A DNA stretch of 64,000 bases from Desulfuromonadales bacterium (GTDB lineage Bacteria; Desulfobacterota; Desulfuromonadia; Desulfuromonadales; BM103): positions 1-64,000 of the forward strand of contig JACZKE010000036.1 of the NCBI GenBank assembly GCA_014860225.1, given 5' to 3'. The position numbers were made by a program, and so were the translations under genes. The notes below the pieces were generated by a model. That model saw only the letters and a list, made by a program, of their open reading frames with translations, searched no databases and was not told where the DNA came from. Of the stretch, positions 9,114 through 17,250 are shown one piece after another. Every line of letters starts with the position of its first letter. Position 1 is the first letter of the stretch.

Positions 9114-9205
9114 GATTTTTCATCACAGTTTTAATAACGTTTTTCTCTCGACTCAATTTAATGTAATAGACGTCTGCCCGCCTCATTCTGAAAGTTGTTT
9201 CACTC

Positions 9206-11011
9206 ATGTCAAAATCAATTGATCCAAACCAGACATTGCTCGAAGTCTTCGGCTACAGCGAATTCCGTCCACAACAAGAGGAAATCGTAGAAACCCTGAT
9301 CGCCGGGCAGGATGCTTTTGTCCTGATGCCAACCGGCGGCGGCAAATCGCTCTGCTACCAGATACCTGCATTGCACCGTGATGGTGTGGCCATCGTGGTT
9401 TCTCCGCTGATCTCGTTGATGAAGGATCAGGTAGATGCCCTGGTTGCCAACGGCGTGCGTGCCGCATTCTACAACTCTTCACTCAAGGCAGAAGAGTCCC
9501 GTCAGGTGCTGGCCAGGCTGCATGCCGGTGAGCTTGATCTGCTGTACGTGGCACCGGAGCGCCTGTTGAGTGATGGTTTTCTTGAGCGGATCAAGGAGAT
9601 GCCGATTGCGCTGTTTGCCATAGACGAAGCCCATTGTGTGTCCCAATGGGGCCATGACTTCCGCCCGGAGTACGTCCAGCTCGGTCAGTTGCACGCCCTT
9701 TTCCCCGCAGTGCCGATGATCGGCCTCACCGCTACCGCTGATCCGCAGACCAGACAGGATGTGCTGCAACGTCTTGGTCTGCAACAGGCGAAGTGTTTTA
9801 TCACCGGGTTTGACCGGCCAAACATCCGTTATACGGTGGTCGAAAAACGCAAGCCGTTTGATCAATTGCTGGCGTTTCTCGACGATCATCAACGGGCAGC
9901 GGGGATCATTTATGCTCTCTCGCGCAAACGCGTCGAGGAAATCGCTGATCGTCTGGCGGCGGCCGGATTCAAGGCCCGCGCCTACCATGCTGGCCTCGGC
10001 GACAAAGAGCGCAAGAAGGTGCAGGAGATGTTCCTGCGTGATGATATCGAGATCGTTGTGGCGACCGTTGCCTTCGGCATGGGGATCGACAAGCCCAATG
10101 TACGCTTTGTCGTGCATTATGATCTGCCGAAAAACATCGAGAGCTACTATCAGGAGACCGGCCGCTCCGGTCGTGACGGTCTGCCGGCCGAGGCGCTGCT
10201 GCTCTTCGGTTACGGTGACATAGCCATCAGTCGCGGCTTGATCGAAAAGGGTGGCAATCAAGATCAAAAGCGCATTGAACTGCACAAGCTGCAGGCAATG
10301 GTCGGTTTCGGCGAAGCTCAGACCTGCCGTCGGCGGGTGCTGCTCGGTTATTTCGGAGCACGGCTGGAAGAGGATTGCGGCAACTGTGATGTCTGCCTCA
10401 ACCCACCGGAAACCTATGATGCCACGGTCGATGCGCAGAAAGCGCTCTCCTGCGTATTTCGGGTTGGCCAGCGCTTCGGTGTCGGTCACGTGGTCGATGT
10501 GTTGCGTGGTGCCCAGACCCAGAGAATCCTGGAGCTGAAGCACGACAAGCTGTCCACTTATGGCATTGGCGCCGACAAGGTCGCGGAGGCCTGGAACAGC
10601 CTGATCCGGCAGCTGATCCATCGCGGCTACCTGGTGCAGGATGTGGCCAGCTATTCTGTGTTGAAATTGACTGCAGCCGCCAGACCGCTGTTGCGTGGTG
10701 AGGAACAGCTGGTGATGGCCAAGCCGCGCCTTCGCGTCAAGACCCTGCAGAAGAAGGGCAAGCCGAAAGTCGGCGATTTCGATTACGACAGCGAACTGTT
10801 CGATGCTTTGCGTTTGCGGCGCAAACGCCTGGCTGATGCCGATGGCGTTCCGCCTTACGTGATCTTTGGAGATGCCACCCTGGCCGAGATGGCGGCAAAA
10901 ATGCCGACCGATGAAGCGGCGCTGCTGGCGATCAGCGGCGTCGGCAAGCACAAGCTGCAGCGGTTTGGCAGCGAGTTTATTGATGAGATTATTGGTTACA
11001 TGTGCCGGTAA
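9206..11011 (+). CDS. recQ: ATP-dependent DNA helicase RecQ
   Basis: A 601-aa RecQ helicase for recombination and repair. In order: helicase motif 0 (FGYSEFRPQQ), Walker A (MPTGGGKS, about 46-53), DEAH box with the RecQ extension (DEAHCVSQWGHDFRPEY), helicase C domain with the arginine-finger motif QETGRSGRDG, the RQC zinc site (CRRRVLLGYFG...CGNCDVC) and winged helix, and a C-terminal HRDC domain (about 520-598). Domain content and length match E. coli RecQ. It is monocistronic here, with a possible weak hairpin terminator far downstream at 11415. Confidence 0.97.
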   Translation: MSKSIDPNQTLLEVFGYSEFRPQQEEIVETLIAGQDAFVLMPTGGGKSLCYQIPALHRDGVAIVVSPLISLMKDQVDALVANGVRAAFYNSSLKAEESRQVLARLHAGELDLLYVAPERLLSDGFLERIKEMPIALFAIDEAHCVSQWGHDFRPEYVQLGQLHALFPAVPMIGLTATADPQTRQDVLQRLGLQQAKCFITGFDRPNIRYTVVEKRKPFDQLLAFLDDHQRAAGIIYALSRKRVEEIADRLAAAGFKARAYHAGLGDKERKKVQEMFLRDDIEIVVATVAFGMGIDKPNVRFVVHYDLPKNIESYYQETGRSGRDGLPAEALLLFGYGDIAISRGLIEKGGNQDQKRIELHKLQAMVGFGEAQTCRRRVLLGYFGARLEEDCGNCDVCLNPPETYDATVDAQKALSCVFRVGQRFGVGHVVDVLRGAQTQRILELKHDKLSTYGIGADKVAEAWNSLIRQLIHRGYLVQDVASYSVLKLTAAARPLLRGEEQLVMAKPRLRVKTLQKKGKPKVGDFDYDSELFDALRLRRKRLADADGVPPYVIFGDATLAEMAAKMPTDEAALLAISGVGKHKLQRFGSEFIDEIIGYMCR

Positions 11012-11057
11012 TCGTCAATGTACTTTGCTCTGCAGTTATGAGCCACGGTTCGTGCGG

Positions 11058-11285
11058 CTATTTCTTGTTGACAATCTGATGATGTCCGCAGCTTTCACAT
11101 GTGAAGGCTGATTTCTCGCCCTCTTCCTTCGCTGCATCGCTAAAACGATCATGGTAGTCAACGTTGGCACTTCCTTGAAGTTGCTCACGCACCTTGACGA
11201 TATCATTTGGATGGCCGCAGCTGGTGCAAACAAAAGCCGACTTTTCCTGCAACTCTTTAGAAGCTTCGGAAATACGATCTTTCAT
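11058..11285 (-). CDS. Small double zinc-ribbon protein, function unknown
   Basis: A 75-aa protein built from an internal duplication: each half has a charged helix followed by KSAF(V/T)C(T/E)SCGH. The two CxxC knuckles could together form one zinc ribbon or bind metal between subunits. The start at 11285 is supported by gaaaggag 7 nt upstream. I do not recognise a named family. It is convergent with recQ; no operon partner is evident. Being small, acidic/basic and cysteine-paired it could be a nucleic-acid-binding or redox accessory protein, but nothing proves this. Confidence 0.7.
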   Translation of the reverse strand: MKDRISEASKELQEKSAFVCTSCGHPNDIVKVREQLQGSANVDYHDRFSDAAKEEGEKSAFTCESCGHHQIVNKK

Positions 11286-11414
11286 GACTGTTCTCCTTTC
11301 CACGTTCCGCTCAAACTAACCACTTAAAATGCGTTGTTACCCTTGTGAGTATCCTGGAGGGACGTATTCTTTTTTTTAAGTATATCATGGTATGCGTATT
11401 TTCAGGAGATTCGC

Positions 11415-11449
11415 GACCCGGGTTATAGGTCCTTGCCCGGGTCAGTTTT
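11415..11449 (+). terminator. Possible intrinsic terminator
   Basis: GACCCGGG (11415-11422) pairs perfectly with CCCGGGTC (11436-11443), followed by aGTTTTC. The U tract is poor, and the hairpin is 400 nt past recQ, so its role is doubtful. Confidence 0.35.
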
Positions 11450-11515
11450 CGGATTTTTTCATCAGAGATATCTCAACGATTCCAATATCAATCATTCAAG
11501 AGCAGTGAGGAAATT

Positions 11516-13255
11516 ATGGAACGAAAATTCTTTGAGCAGAAGGGTCGTTGGTGGGCTGCTGCAATACTTGGCGTTACGTTGATTCTGTTTTCGGTTACGG
11601 CGTATGCAGCGGCAATCATTGAAGGCGAACGAATGACCCCTGTTCCGGGGAAAGAGGGGATGGTTGTGACCAGCCATTTTCTTGCCACCGAAACCGCCTT
11701 GGAGGTTCTGCAAAAAGGTGGGAACGCAATTGATGCCGCGGTTACAGCCGCCTTTTCGTTGGCGGTCATTCAGCCCCGTTCAGGCAATATCGGTGGTGGT
11801 GGCTTTATGCTGATCTCCTCCGAAAAGCGCAATGACGTCATCGCCATCGATTACCGTGAAAAGGCCCCGAGCCAGGCATCCGTCGACATGTTTCTCAATC
11901 AGGAGGGTAAAGCGGATAGCGAAGTATCGCGGTATTCACATCTGGCGGCGGGAGTCCCCGGAACGGTGGCTGGACTGGCCATGGCATTAGCTGAATATGG
12001 CACCATCAGCCTACAGGAGGCTGTGTCTCCTGCCATCAGATTGGCAGAGGAAGGGTTTATCGTTACTCCGCGCTTCAGTGACGGGCTCAAAGAGAAGGAG
12101 AAGATACTGAAAAGATGGGATTCCACAAGAAAGATATTCTATAAGGTTGATGGCAGTTATTACGAACCAGGGGATCTCTTTGTGCAGAAAGATCTTGCGG
12201 CGACCTTGAGGCGAATCGCTGAAAACGGGGTACAAGAGTTCTACGAAGGTAAGACCGCCGCACTGCTTGTTGCGGAAATGGCTAAACATGGTGGCCTGAT
12301 TACTCTGGCGGATATGCAGAATTACACTCCGGTGATCAGGATGCCCGTTCATGGCACCTATCGGGGGTATGACATCTACTCCATGCCGCCACCCAGTTCG
12401 GGCGGGGTTCACCTGGTGCAGATTCTCAACATCCTGGAAGGTTATCCGATCCCGGACCATGGCCATAACTCGGCAAAAACCATTCATCTGATGGCAGAGG
12501 CGATGAAGCTGGCCTATGCCGACCGCTCATTTCACCTCGGGGATGAGGATTTTGTCAAAGTCCCTTTGAAAAGGCTCGTTTCCAGGGAATATGCAACCTC
12601 CCTCCGCCAGAGAATAGATCCCGAAAAGGCGACGCCAAGCAGTACCATCAGCCCGGGCAAGCTTAACCCCTGCGAGAGCAATGAAACGACCCATTTTTCC
12701 ATCGTCGACAAGTTCGGCAATGCAGTTTCGAACACCTATACCATCAACTTCAGTTACGGTTCAGGAATTGTGGTTGAGGGTGCCGGTTTCCTGCTGAATA
12801 ACGAGATGGACGATTTTTCGGCGAAGCCAGGAGTGCCCAATGCCTATGGCCTGATCGGCGGCGAAGCAAACAGGATTGAGCCGAACAAGCGGATGCTCAG
12901 CTCTATGTCCCCAACCATTGTCAAGCAGGGTGAGAGAAACTACCTGGTGACCGGCAGCCCTGGCGGTTCGAGGATCATTACCACGACACTGCAGGTGATC
13001 ATGAACGTCATCGATCATGGCCTGAATGTCCAAAGTTCGGTCACTGCTCCAAGAATCCATCATCAGTGGCTCCCTGATGAACTTCGGATCGAAGAAGGTC
13101 TCAGTCCTGATACTATCAAGATTCTTCAGAACAATGGGCATAACGTGAAACAGGAAGCGGCCATGGGAGCCATACAATCGGTTTTAATCAAGAACGGTAT
13201 GATGTATGGCGCTGCAGACCCTCGTAGATCAACTGCCCTTGCCGCGGGACTCTGA
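11516..13255 (+). CDS. ggt: Gamma-glutamyltranspeptidase precursor
   Basis: A 579-aa periplasmic enzyme that hydrolyses or transfers the gamma-glutamyl group of glutathione and related peptides. It has an N-terminal signal sequence (hydrophobic about 13-30, AYA-A). The pro-enzyme cleaves itself before the nucleophile Thr at residue 391 in TTHFSIVD; GNIGGGGFM, the substrate-binding MPPPSSGG and GSPGGSRI near the C-terminus are all intact. Length is typical (about 580 aa). It begins after gaggaaatt and is monocistronic, convergent with the kamA operon. Confidence 0.95.
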   Translation: MERKFFEQKGRWWAAAILGVTLILFSVTAYAAAIIEGERMTPVPGKEGMVVTSHFLATETALEVLQKGGNAIDAAVTAAFSLAVIQPRSGNIGGGGFMLISSEKRNDVIAIDYREKAPSQASVDMFLNQEGKADSEVSRYSHLAAGVPGTVAGLAMALAEYGTISLQEAVSPAIRLAEEGFIVTPRFSDGLKEKEKILKRWDSTRKIFYKVDGSYYEPGDLFVQKDLAATLRRIAENGVQEFYEGKTAALLVAEMAKHGGLITLADMQNYTPVIRMPVHGTYRGYDIYSMPPPSSGGVHLVQILNILEGYPIPDHGHNSAKTIHLMAEAMKLAYADRSFHLGDEDFVKVPLKRLVSREYATSLRQRIDPEKATPSSTISPGKLNPCESNETTHFSIVDKFGNAVSNTYTINFSYGSGIVVEGAGFLLNNEMDDFSAKPGVPNAYGLIGGEANRIEPNKRMLSSMSPTIVKQGERNYLVTGSPGGSRIITTTLQVIMNVIDHGLNVQSSVTAPRIHHQWLPDELRIEEGLSPDTIKILQNNGHNVKQEAAMGAIQSVLIKNGMMYGAADPRRSTALAAGL

Positions 13256-13325
13256 TCGAGGCAAGACATGATGTGTCAAAGCCACACCGAAATGAAGAGA
13301 CAGACTGCAAGGTCTCTAAAAACGG

Positions 13326-14432
13326 TTAGCAATCGCCGGAAATCTCCCTTGGCGCATTGACCACCCGCCGGGCTGGCTCTGCTGGAACCACCGGAGCGAC
13401 GTTGGCGTAGCGGAAGGTTTCACCGAGGTAGTTCTTCAGCACGACTTCTTCGCCAAGGCTCTGCAAATAGTCGGGCAGGATAGGAATCTTGCCGCCGCCG
13501 CCGGGGGCGTCGATGACATAGGCCGGCACGCCGAGTCCCGAGGTGTGGCCCCGCAGAGCGCGGATGATCTCGATCCCTTCCTCGACGCTGGTGCGAAAAT
13601 GATCGGTCCCCTGAACCATGTCGGCCTGGTAGATGTAATAAGGGCGCACACGAATGGCAAGCAGCTTCTGCATCAGACGCTTCATGACCTCCGGATCGTC
13701 GTTGACGCCGCGTAGCAGCACGGTCTGGTTGCCAAGTGGAATGCCGGCGTCTGCCAGGCGGGCGCAGGCTTTTGCCGAGGTCTCGGTGATCTCGTCAGGG
13801 TGGTTAAAGTGCGTGTTGAGGTAAAGCGGCGGATACTTGCGCAGAACGCGGATCAGCCCCATGGTGATGCGCTGCGGCAGCACCACCGGGATACGGCTGC
13901 CGATGCGGATGATCTCGATGTGCTGGATCGCCCGCAGTTCCTTGAGGATCCAGTCCAGTTTCTCGTCAGAGAGCAACAACGGGTCGCCTCCCGAGACGAT
14001 GACGTCACGAATCTCGGAATGCGCCCGCAGGTAGTCGAGCCCCCGTTCAATAGTCTCACGATTGACCAGCATGTTCTCTCCGCCGACTTTGCGTTTGCGG
14101 GTGCAGAAGCGGCAGTACATGGCGCACTCGGAGCAGACCAGAAACAGCGCCCGGTCAGGATAGCGATGCACCAGGTTGGGTACCGGGCTCTGGTTCTCCT
14201 CATCGAGCGGGTCGGCAGGGCAGACTGTATCCTGCAACTCCTGCTCGGAGGGAACCGCCTGGCGCCAGATCGGGCCATCGACGTTCTTGATAAGACTGAG
14301 ATAATACGGATTGACCCGCATCGGGTACTCTTCAACGACCTCTTCAAGAGGCCGCGGGTCGATGCCGTACTTGCGGGTCAGATCGCCGGGTTTGGTAATG
14401 CTGGCTTGCAGAAGTCTCTGCCATGTTTCCAT
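13326..14432 (-). CDS. kamA: Lysine 2,3-aminomutase (KamA family radical SAM enzyme)
   Basis: A 368-aa radical-SAM, PLP-dependent aminomutase that converts L-lysine to beta-lysine. The [4Fe-4S] motif is C103-x3-C107-x2-C110 (CAMYCRFC), the S-adenosylmethionine GGD is at about 148-150, and the PLP lysine is K315 in GGGGKIP. Sizes near 340 aa suggest EF-P modifying EpmB; 370-420 aa fits KamA proper. The start at 14432 is chosen because aaggag stands 9 nt before it; the longer frame (14474) would overlap the upstream gene. It is the last gene of a five-gene minus-strand operon with GNAT, two ATP-grasp ligases and a deacetylase fusion, which points to a beta-lysine-containing product, not lysine fermentation. 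Confidence 0.9.
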   Translation of the reverse strand: METWQRLLQASITKPGDLTRKYGIDPRPLEEVVEEYPMRVNPYYLSLIKNVDGPIWRQAVPSEQELQDTVCPADPLDEENQSPVPNLVHRYPDRALFLVCSECAMYCRFCTRKRKVGGENMLVNRETIERGLDYLRAHSEIRDVIVSGGDPLLLSDEKLDWILKELRAIQHIEIIRIGSRIPVVLPQRITMGLIRVLRKYPPLYLNTHFNHPDEITETSAKACARLADAGIPLGNQTVLLRGVNDDPEVMKRLMQKLLAIRVRPYYIYQADMVQGTDHFRTSVEEGIEIIRALRGHTSGLGVPAYVIDAPGGGGKIPILPDYLQSLGEEVVLKNYLGETFRYANVAPVVPAEPARRVVNAPREISGDC

Positions 14433-14457
14433 CGCTGATTTTCTCCTTGGTCCGCGA

Positions 14458-14922
14458 TCAGAATCGTTTGACATAGGTCAGGCGGTCATCGCCAGTCTTA
14501 TAAAAGTCACGGATGCACGACTCTTCAACATAGCCCGCCTGTTCGTAAAATTTCCGGGTCCGCACATAGCCGCCCTGCGATGAGGTTTCCAGGCAGAGCA
14601 AGCGGCCGCCACGCTGGCGAACCTGCTCCTCGACGTGCTTCATCAGACGTCGGCCAATGCCGCTTCCCTGACTGGTGGGGCTGACGGCAATCCAGTACAG
14701 ATCGTAGTTGCCTTCGGTCAATGGCACCGGCCCGAACAGGGCGTAGCCGGCCACATGATCACCGATATCGGCGACAGCGACTTCATAATCCTGCTGATTT
14801 GGGTCGTTGAGAACCGTCTCAAGCAGTTCGAGGGCAATGGCCACTTCAGCATCGGTGAAGGATCCGGTTGCCACCAGAATCTCTTCAAGCAGGGGGATGT
14901 CATCGTGTCTCAGTTTGCGCAT
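14458..14922 (-). CDS. GNAT family N-acetyltransferase
   Basis: A 154-aa single-domain GNAT. The acetyl-CoA pyrophosphate loop is QGSGIGRRL (residues about 91-99), preceded by the beta strand DLYWIAVSP and followed by FYEQAGY, the standard C-terminal GNAT motif. The ATG at 14922 follows tgaggtt; an upstream TTG (14928) is less likely. It lies between kamA (25 nt downstream) and an ATP-grasp gene (11 nt upstream), so it is translated from the same mRNA. By context it might acetylate beta-lysine or the ligated product, comparable in role, not in size, to AblB of N-epsilon-acetyl-beta-lysine synthesis. That is inference. Confidence 0.85.
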   Translation of the reverse strand: MRKLRHDDIPLLEEILVATGSFTDAEVAIALELLETVLNDPNQQDYEVAVADIGDHVAGYALFGPVPLTEGNYDLYWIAVSPTSQGSGIGRRLMKHVEEQVRQRGGRLLCLETSSQGGYVRTRKFYEQAGYVEESCIRDFYKTGDDRLTYVKRF

Positions 14923-14933
14923 AATCAATAACC

Positions 14934-15932
14934 TCAGTTCTTACGTTTGCTGGCCATAGCCAGAATGCGGGCGATCAGCTGCGGGTAGCTTAACCTGGCT
15001 GCCCGGGCACTGCGGGCCAGGCCCGCATCGGGGCTGATGTCCGGGTTGGCATTGACTTCCAGAATATAGGGAACACCGTCGCGCAGGCGGAAATCGATGC
15101 GTGCATAATCGCGGCATTCGAGGAGTTTGTAGGCCCTTAAGGCCACATCGCGCACCAGCATTTCATAGCGCATTTTCAGCGGGGCCGGGCAGACCGGTTC
15201 AGTCAGCTTGTATTGCTGCGACTTCTCGAGCCACTTGCCCTCAAAGCTGACAATCGGCTGGGCCAGGTCAGGGTGGAACGTGATTTCGGAAAGCGGCAGC
15301 ACTTCATGGGGACCATTGCCGATGATGGCGGCGTTGATCTCCCTGCCCAGGATGAACTCCTCAATCAGAGCGCCCTGGTGATAGGTACGATGAACATAGT
15401 TGATGCGTGCCAGCAATGCTTTCTCGTTGTCAACCACGCTTTCGTTGGAGATTCCCTGTGAGGCATCTTCCCAGCGCGGCTTGACGATCAGCGGATAGGC
15501 CATGTCCTTGACACGTGAATAATGTTCGCCGGGCTTGACCAGAGTGTATTTCGGCGTCGGTAACTGATGCCTGGAGAGGAGGTCCTTGGTCCGCGCCTTG
15601 TCCTGGGACAGGCCGAGCGACAGCGGTGGAGCTCCGGTGTAGGTGAGACCGAGCAGATCGAAGAGCGCGGCAACGTGCATCTCTTTGCGGCTCTCGCCCC
15701 AGAAAGCTTCACAGAGGTTGAAAGCCAGGTCGGGCTGCAGGCGGCGCAGTTCGGCGGCAAAGGTCGCGATGTCATCGCCCAGGGGAACAAGCAAGGGCTT
15801 GTGGCCGAGCTCGATCAGAGCAGCGGCAACGGCCCGGGCCTCCTGCTCGGCTCCTTCTTCGGCAATGCGGTCAATCGCTTCACCGCGCGTGGCTGAGGGC
15901 GGTACGAGGTTAAAGCATACGGCAACGTTCAT
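14934..15932 (-). CDS. ATP-grasp ligase A, D-Ala-D-Ala-ligase-like
   Basis: A 332-aa ATP-grasp enzyme. The N-terminal domain (1-100) has FNLCEAFWGE, the equivalent of the substrate-binding loop of D-Ala-D-Ala ligases; ATP-grasp signatures follow: YPLIVKPRWEDASQGI (about 147-162), LIEEFILGREI and the metal-binding DFRLRDG..YILEVNANPD near residues 280-300. It would form an amide or peptide bond through an acyl-phosphate. It overlaps the second ATP-grasp gene by 23 nt and is about 35-40% similar to it by eye. Real cell-wall Ddl enzymes sit with mur genes; here the neighbours are kamA and acetyltransferases, suggesting a different amino-acid substrate. Confidence 0.85.
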   Translation of the reverse strand: MNVAVCFNLVPPSATRGEAIDRIAEEGAEQEARAVAAALIELGHKPLLVPLGDDIATFAAELRRLQPDLAFNLCEAFWGESRKEMHVAALFDLLGLTYTGAPPLSLGLSQDKARTKDLLSRHQLPTPKYTLVKPGEHYSRVKDMAYPLIVKPRWEDASQGISNESVVDNEKALLARINYVHRTYHQGALIEEFILGREINAAIIGNGPHEVLPLSEITFHPDLAQPIVSFEGKWLEKSQQYKLTEPVCPAPLKMRYEMLVRDVALRAYKLLECRDYARIDFRLRDGVPYILEVNANPDISPDAGLARSARAARLSYPQLIARILAMASKRKN

Positions 15933-16989
15933 TGCTTACCCCCGCAGGCAATGCAAGCCGCGCACAGGCGGCATCAACAACCGCCAGGATCATTTCGTCA
16001 TATGAGAGGCCGACAGCTCTGGCCGCCTTGGGGAAACAGCTGTTCTGTTCCGGGCGGGGCAGGATGCCGGGAAGGGGATTAAGCTCAATCACCTGCGGGC
16101 GTCCCTTGGCATCGAGGCGCACATCGATGCGGCACCAGTCGCGGCAATCGAGGGCACGGAAGGCCGCCTTGCAAAGTTCCTCGATCTGCAGCCGCAGCAG
16201 CGGTTCGAGCGCGGCCGGGCAGGAGAAGATCTGCAGTGGATCCTCCTCCTGATCCCAGAGCCACTTGGCTTCGTAGGAATAGATCGGCTGAACACCTGCC
16301 GGCAGGGTGTCAAAGTTGATTTCGACAATCGGCAGCACGGTCAGGTCGTTGCCGTTGCCGATCAGGGCAACGGTGAACTCACGGCCGGGAAGGAACTCTT
16401 CAATCAAGGCGGACTGATGGTAGGTATTGAGTACCCATTCCAGCTGACAGACCAGCTCGTGACGATTCCGGACCAGGGCCTTGTCGGTGACTCCCTTACT
16501 GGAACCTTCGAGGGTGGGTTTGACTATCAGCGGGTAGCGCAGCCGCGCAGGGATTTCTGCCAGCGAGTTGACCACGGTGAAACCCGGTGTAGCGACACCG
16601 TGCTGGGCGAGAATTTCCTTGGTGCGACGTTTGTCGAGACAGAGGCCAAGAGTCAGCGGGTCGCTGCCGGTGTAAGGAATTCCAAGCATATCCAGTATTG
16701 CCGGAATCTGTGCTTCACGACTGGCGCCGTGCAGCCCTTCGGCAATATTGAAGACCAGATCGGGACGGAGCTTGCGGTAGATTTCGAAAGCGTCGAGATC
16801 AGCTTCGACCAGGGTGACCTGGTGGCGTGACGCCAGGGCCGCTTCCACCGCCTTGATGGTGTGAATATCATCCCACTCGGCGAAAAGGTCGTCGGACGGT
16901 AAGTCGGGAGGTTCGGAGGGAGGCTCAGCCGGTTCTTCCATAAGACCGACTGCATCTCCCTTCAGATTGAAGGAAAGCGCGATATGCAT
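15910..16989 (-). CDS. ATP-grasp ligase B, D-Ala-D-Ala-ligase-like
   Basis: A 359-aa paralogue of the preceding ligase. Motifs: FNIAEGLHGASREAQ in the N-terminal substrate loop, GIPYTGSDPLTLGLCLDK, the ATP-binding YPLIVKPTLEGSSKGV, LIEEFLPGREF, and the metal site DVRLDAKG..VIELNPLPG. An insertion rich in Pro and Glu (about 17-36) is specific to this copy. Its 3' end overlaps ligase A, so the pair is translationally coupled. Two adjacent, diverged ligases could add two different residues in turn or make a heteromer. A 261-nt gap separates it from the deacetylase gene upstream; that G+C-rich leader has hairpins but no riboswitch I could identify. Confidence 0.85.
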   Translation of the reverse strand: MHIALSFNLKGDAVGLMEEPAEPPSEPPDLPSDDLFAEWDDIHTIKAVEAALASRHQVTLVEADLDAFEIYRKLRPDLVFNIAEGLHGASREAQIPAILDMLGIPYTGSDPLTLGLCLDKRRTKEILAQHGVATPGFTVVNSLAEIPARLRYPLIVKPTLEGSSKGVTDKALVRNRHELVCQLEWVLNTYHQSALIEEFLPGREFTVALIGNGNDLTVLPIVEINFDTLPAGVQPIYSYEAKWLWDQEEDPLQIFSCPAALEPLLRLQIEELCKAAFRALDCRDWCRIDVRLDAKGRPQVIELNPLPGILPRPEQNSCFPKAARAVGLSYDEMILAVVDAACARLALPAGVSNERCRML

Positions 16990-17250
16990 GTGTTAACCCC
17001 TAAAAAAAGCCAGCAGCGTAATGGTTACCTTCCAAGAGGAAGGGGCGATGGCGTCTTCAGGGCCGGTTAGCCTTGCGGCTTGCGGCTGGTTAAAGGGGTT
17101 AACTTTTTCAGCGGGCATGTCTTTGGGTCCCGGCCCCTGAACGCCAGTCAATTTATCGACATATACGCCTGCGTTTTTTAGTTGTCAACAAGAAAATTTA
17201 TAATAAAAAAACATTAACTATTACAGTTACTTGTAAAGCGACAAGGCAAG

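Noticed and set aside
9479-10951. 490-aa open frame on the minus strand
   Set aside because: It lies wholly inside recQ, is antisense to it and has no protein-family likeness. The same holds for the long antisense frames at 1399-2814, 20377-21492 and 39921-41243.
13256-13325. Hairpin AGAGAC/GTCTCT between ggt and kamA as a terminator
   Set aside because: Six pairs, a long loop and no real U tract on either strand; too weak to list.
16990-17250. G+C-rich structured leader before ATP-grasp gene B, considered as a c-di-GMP (GEMM) riboswitch
   Set aside because: Only short pieces resemble GEMM (GCAAGGC, CCGGCC); the conserved core and tetraloop arrangement cannot be drawn. It may still be structured, but I cannot assign it.
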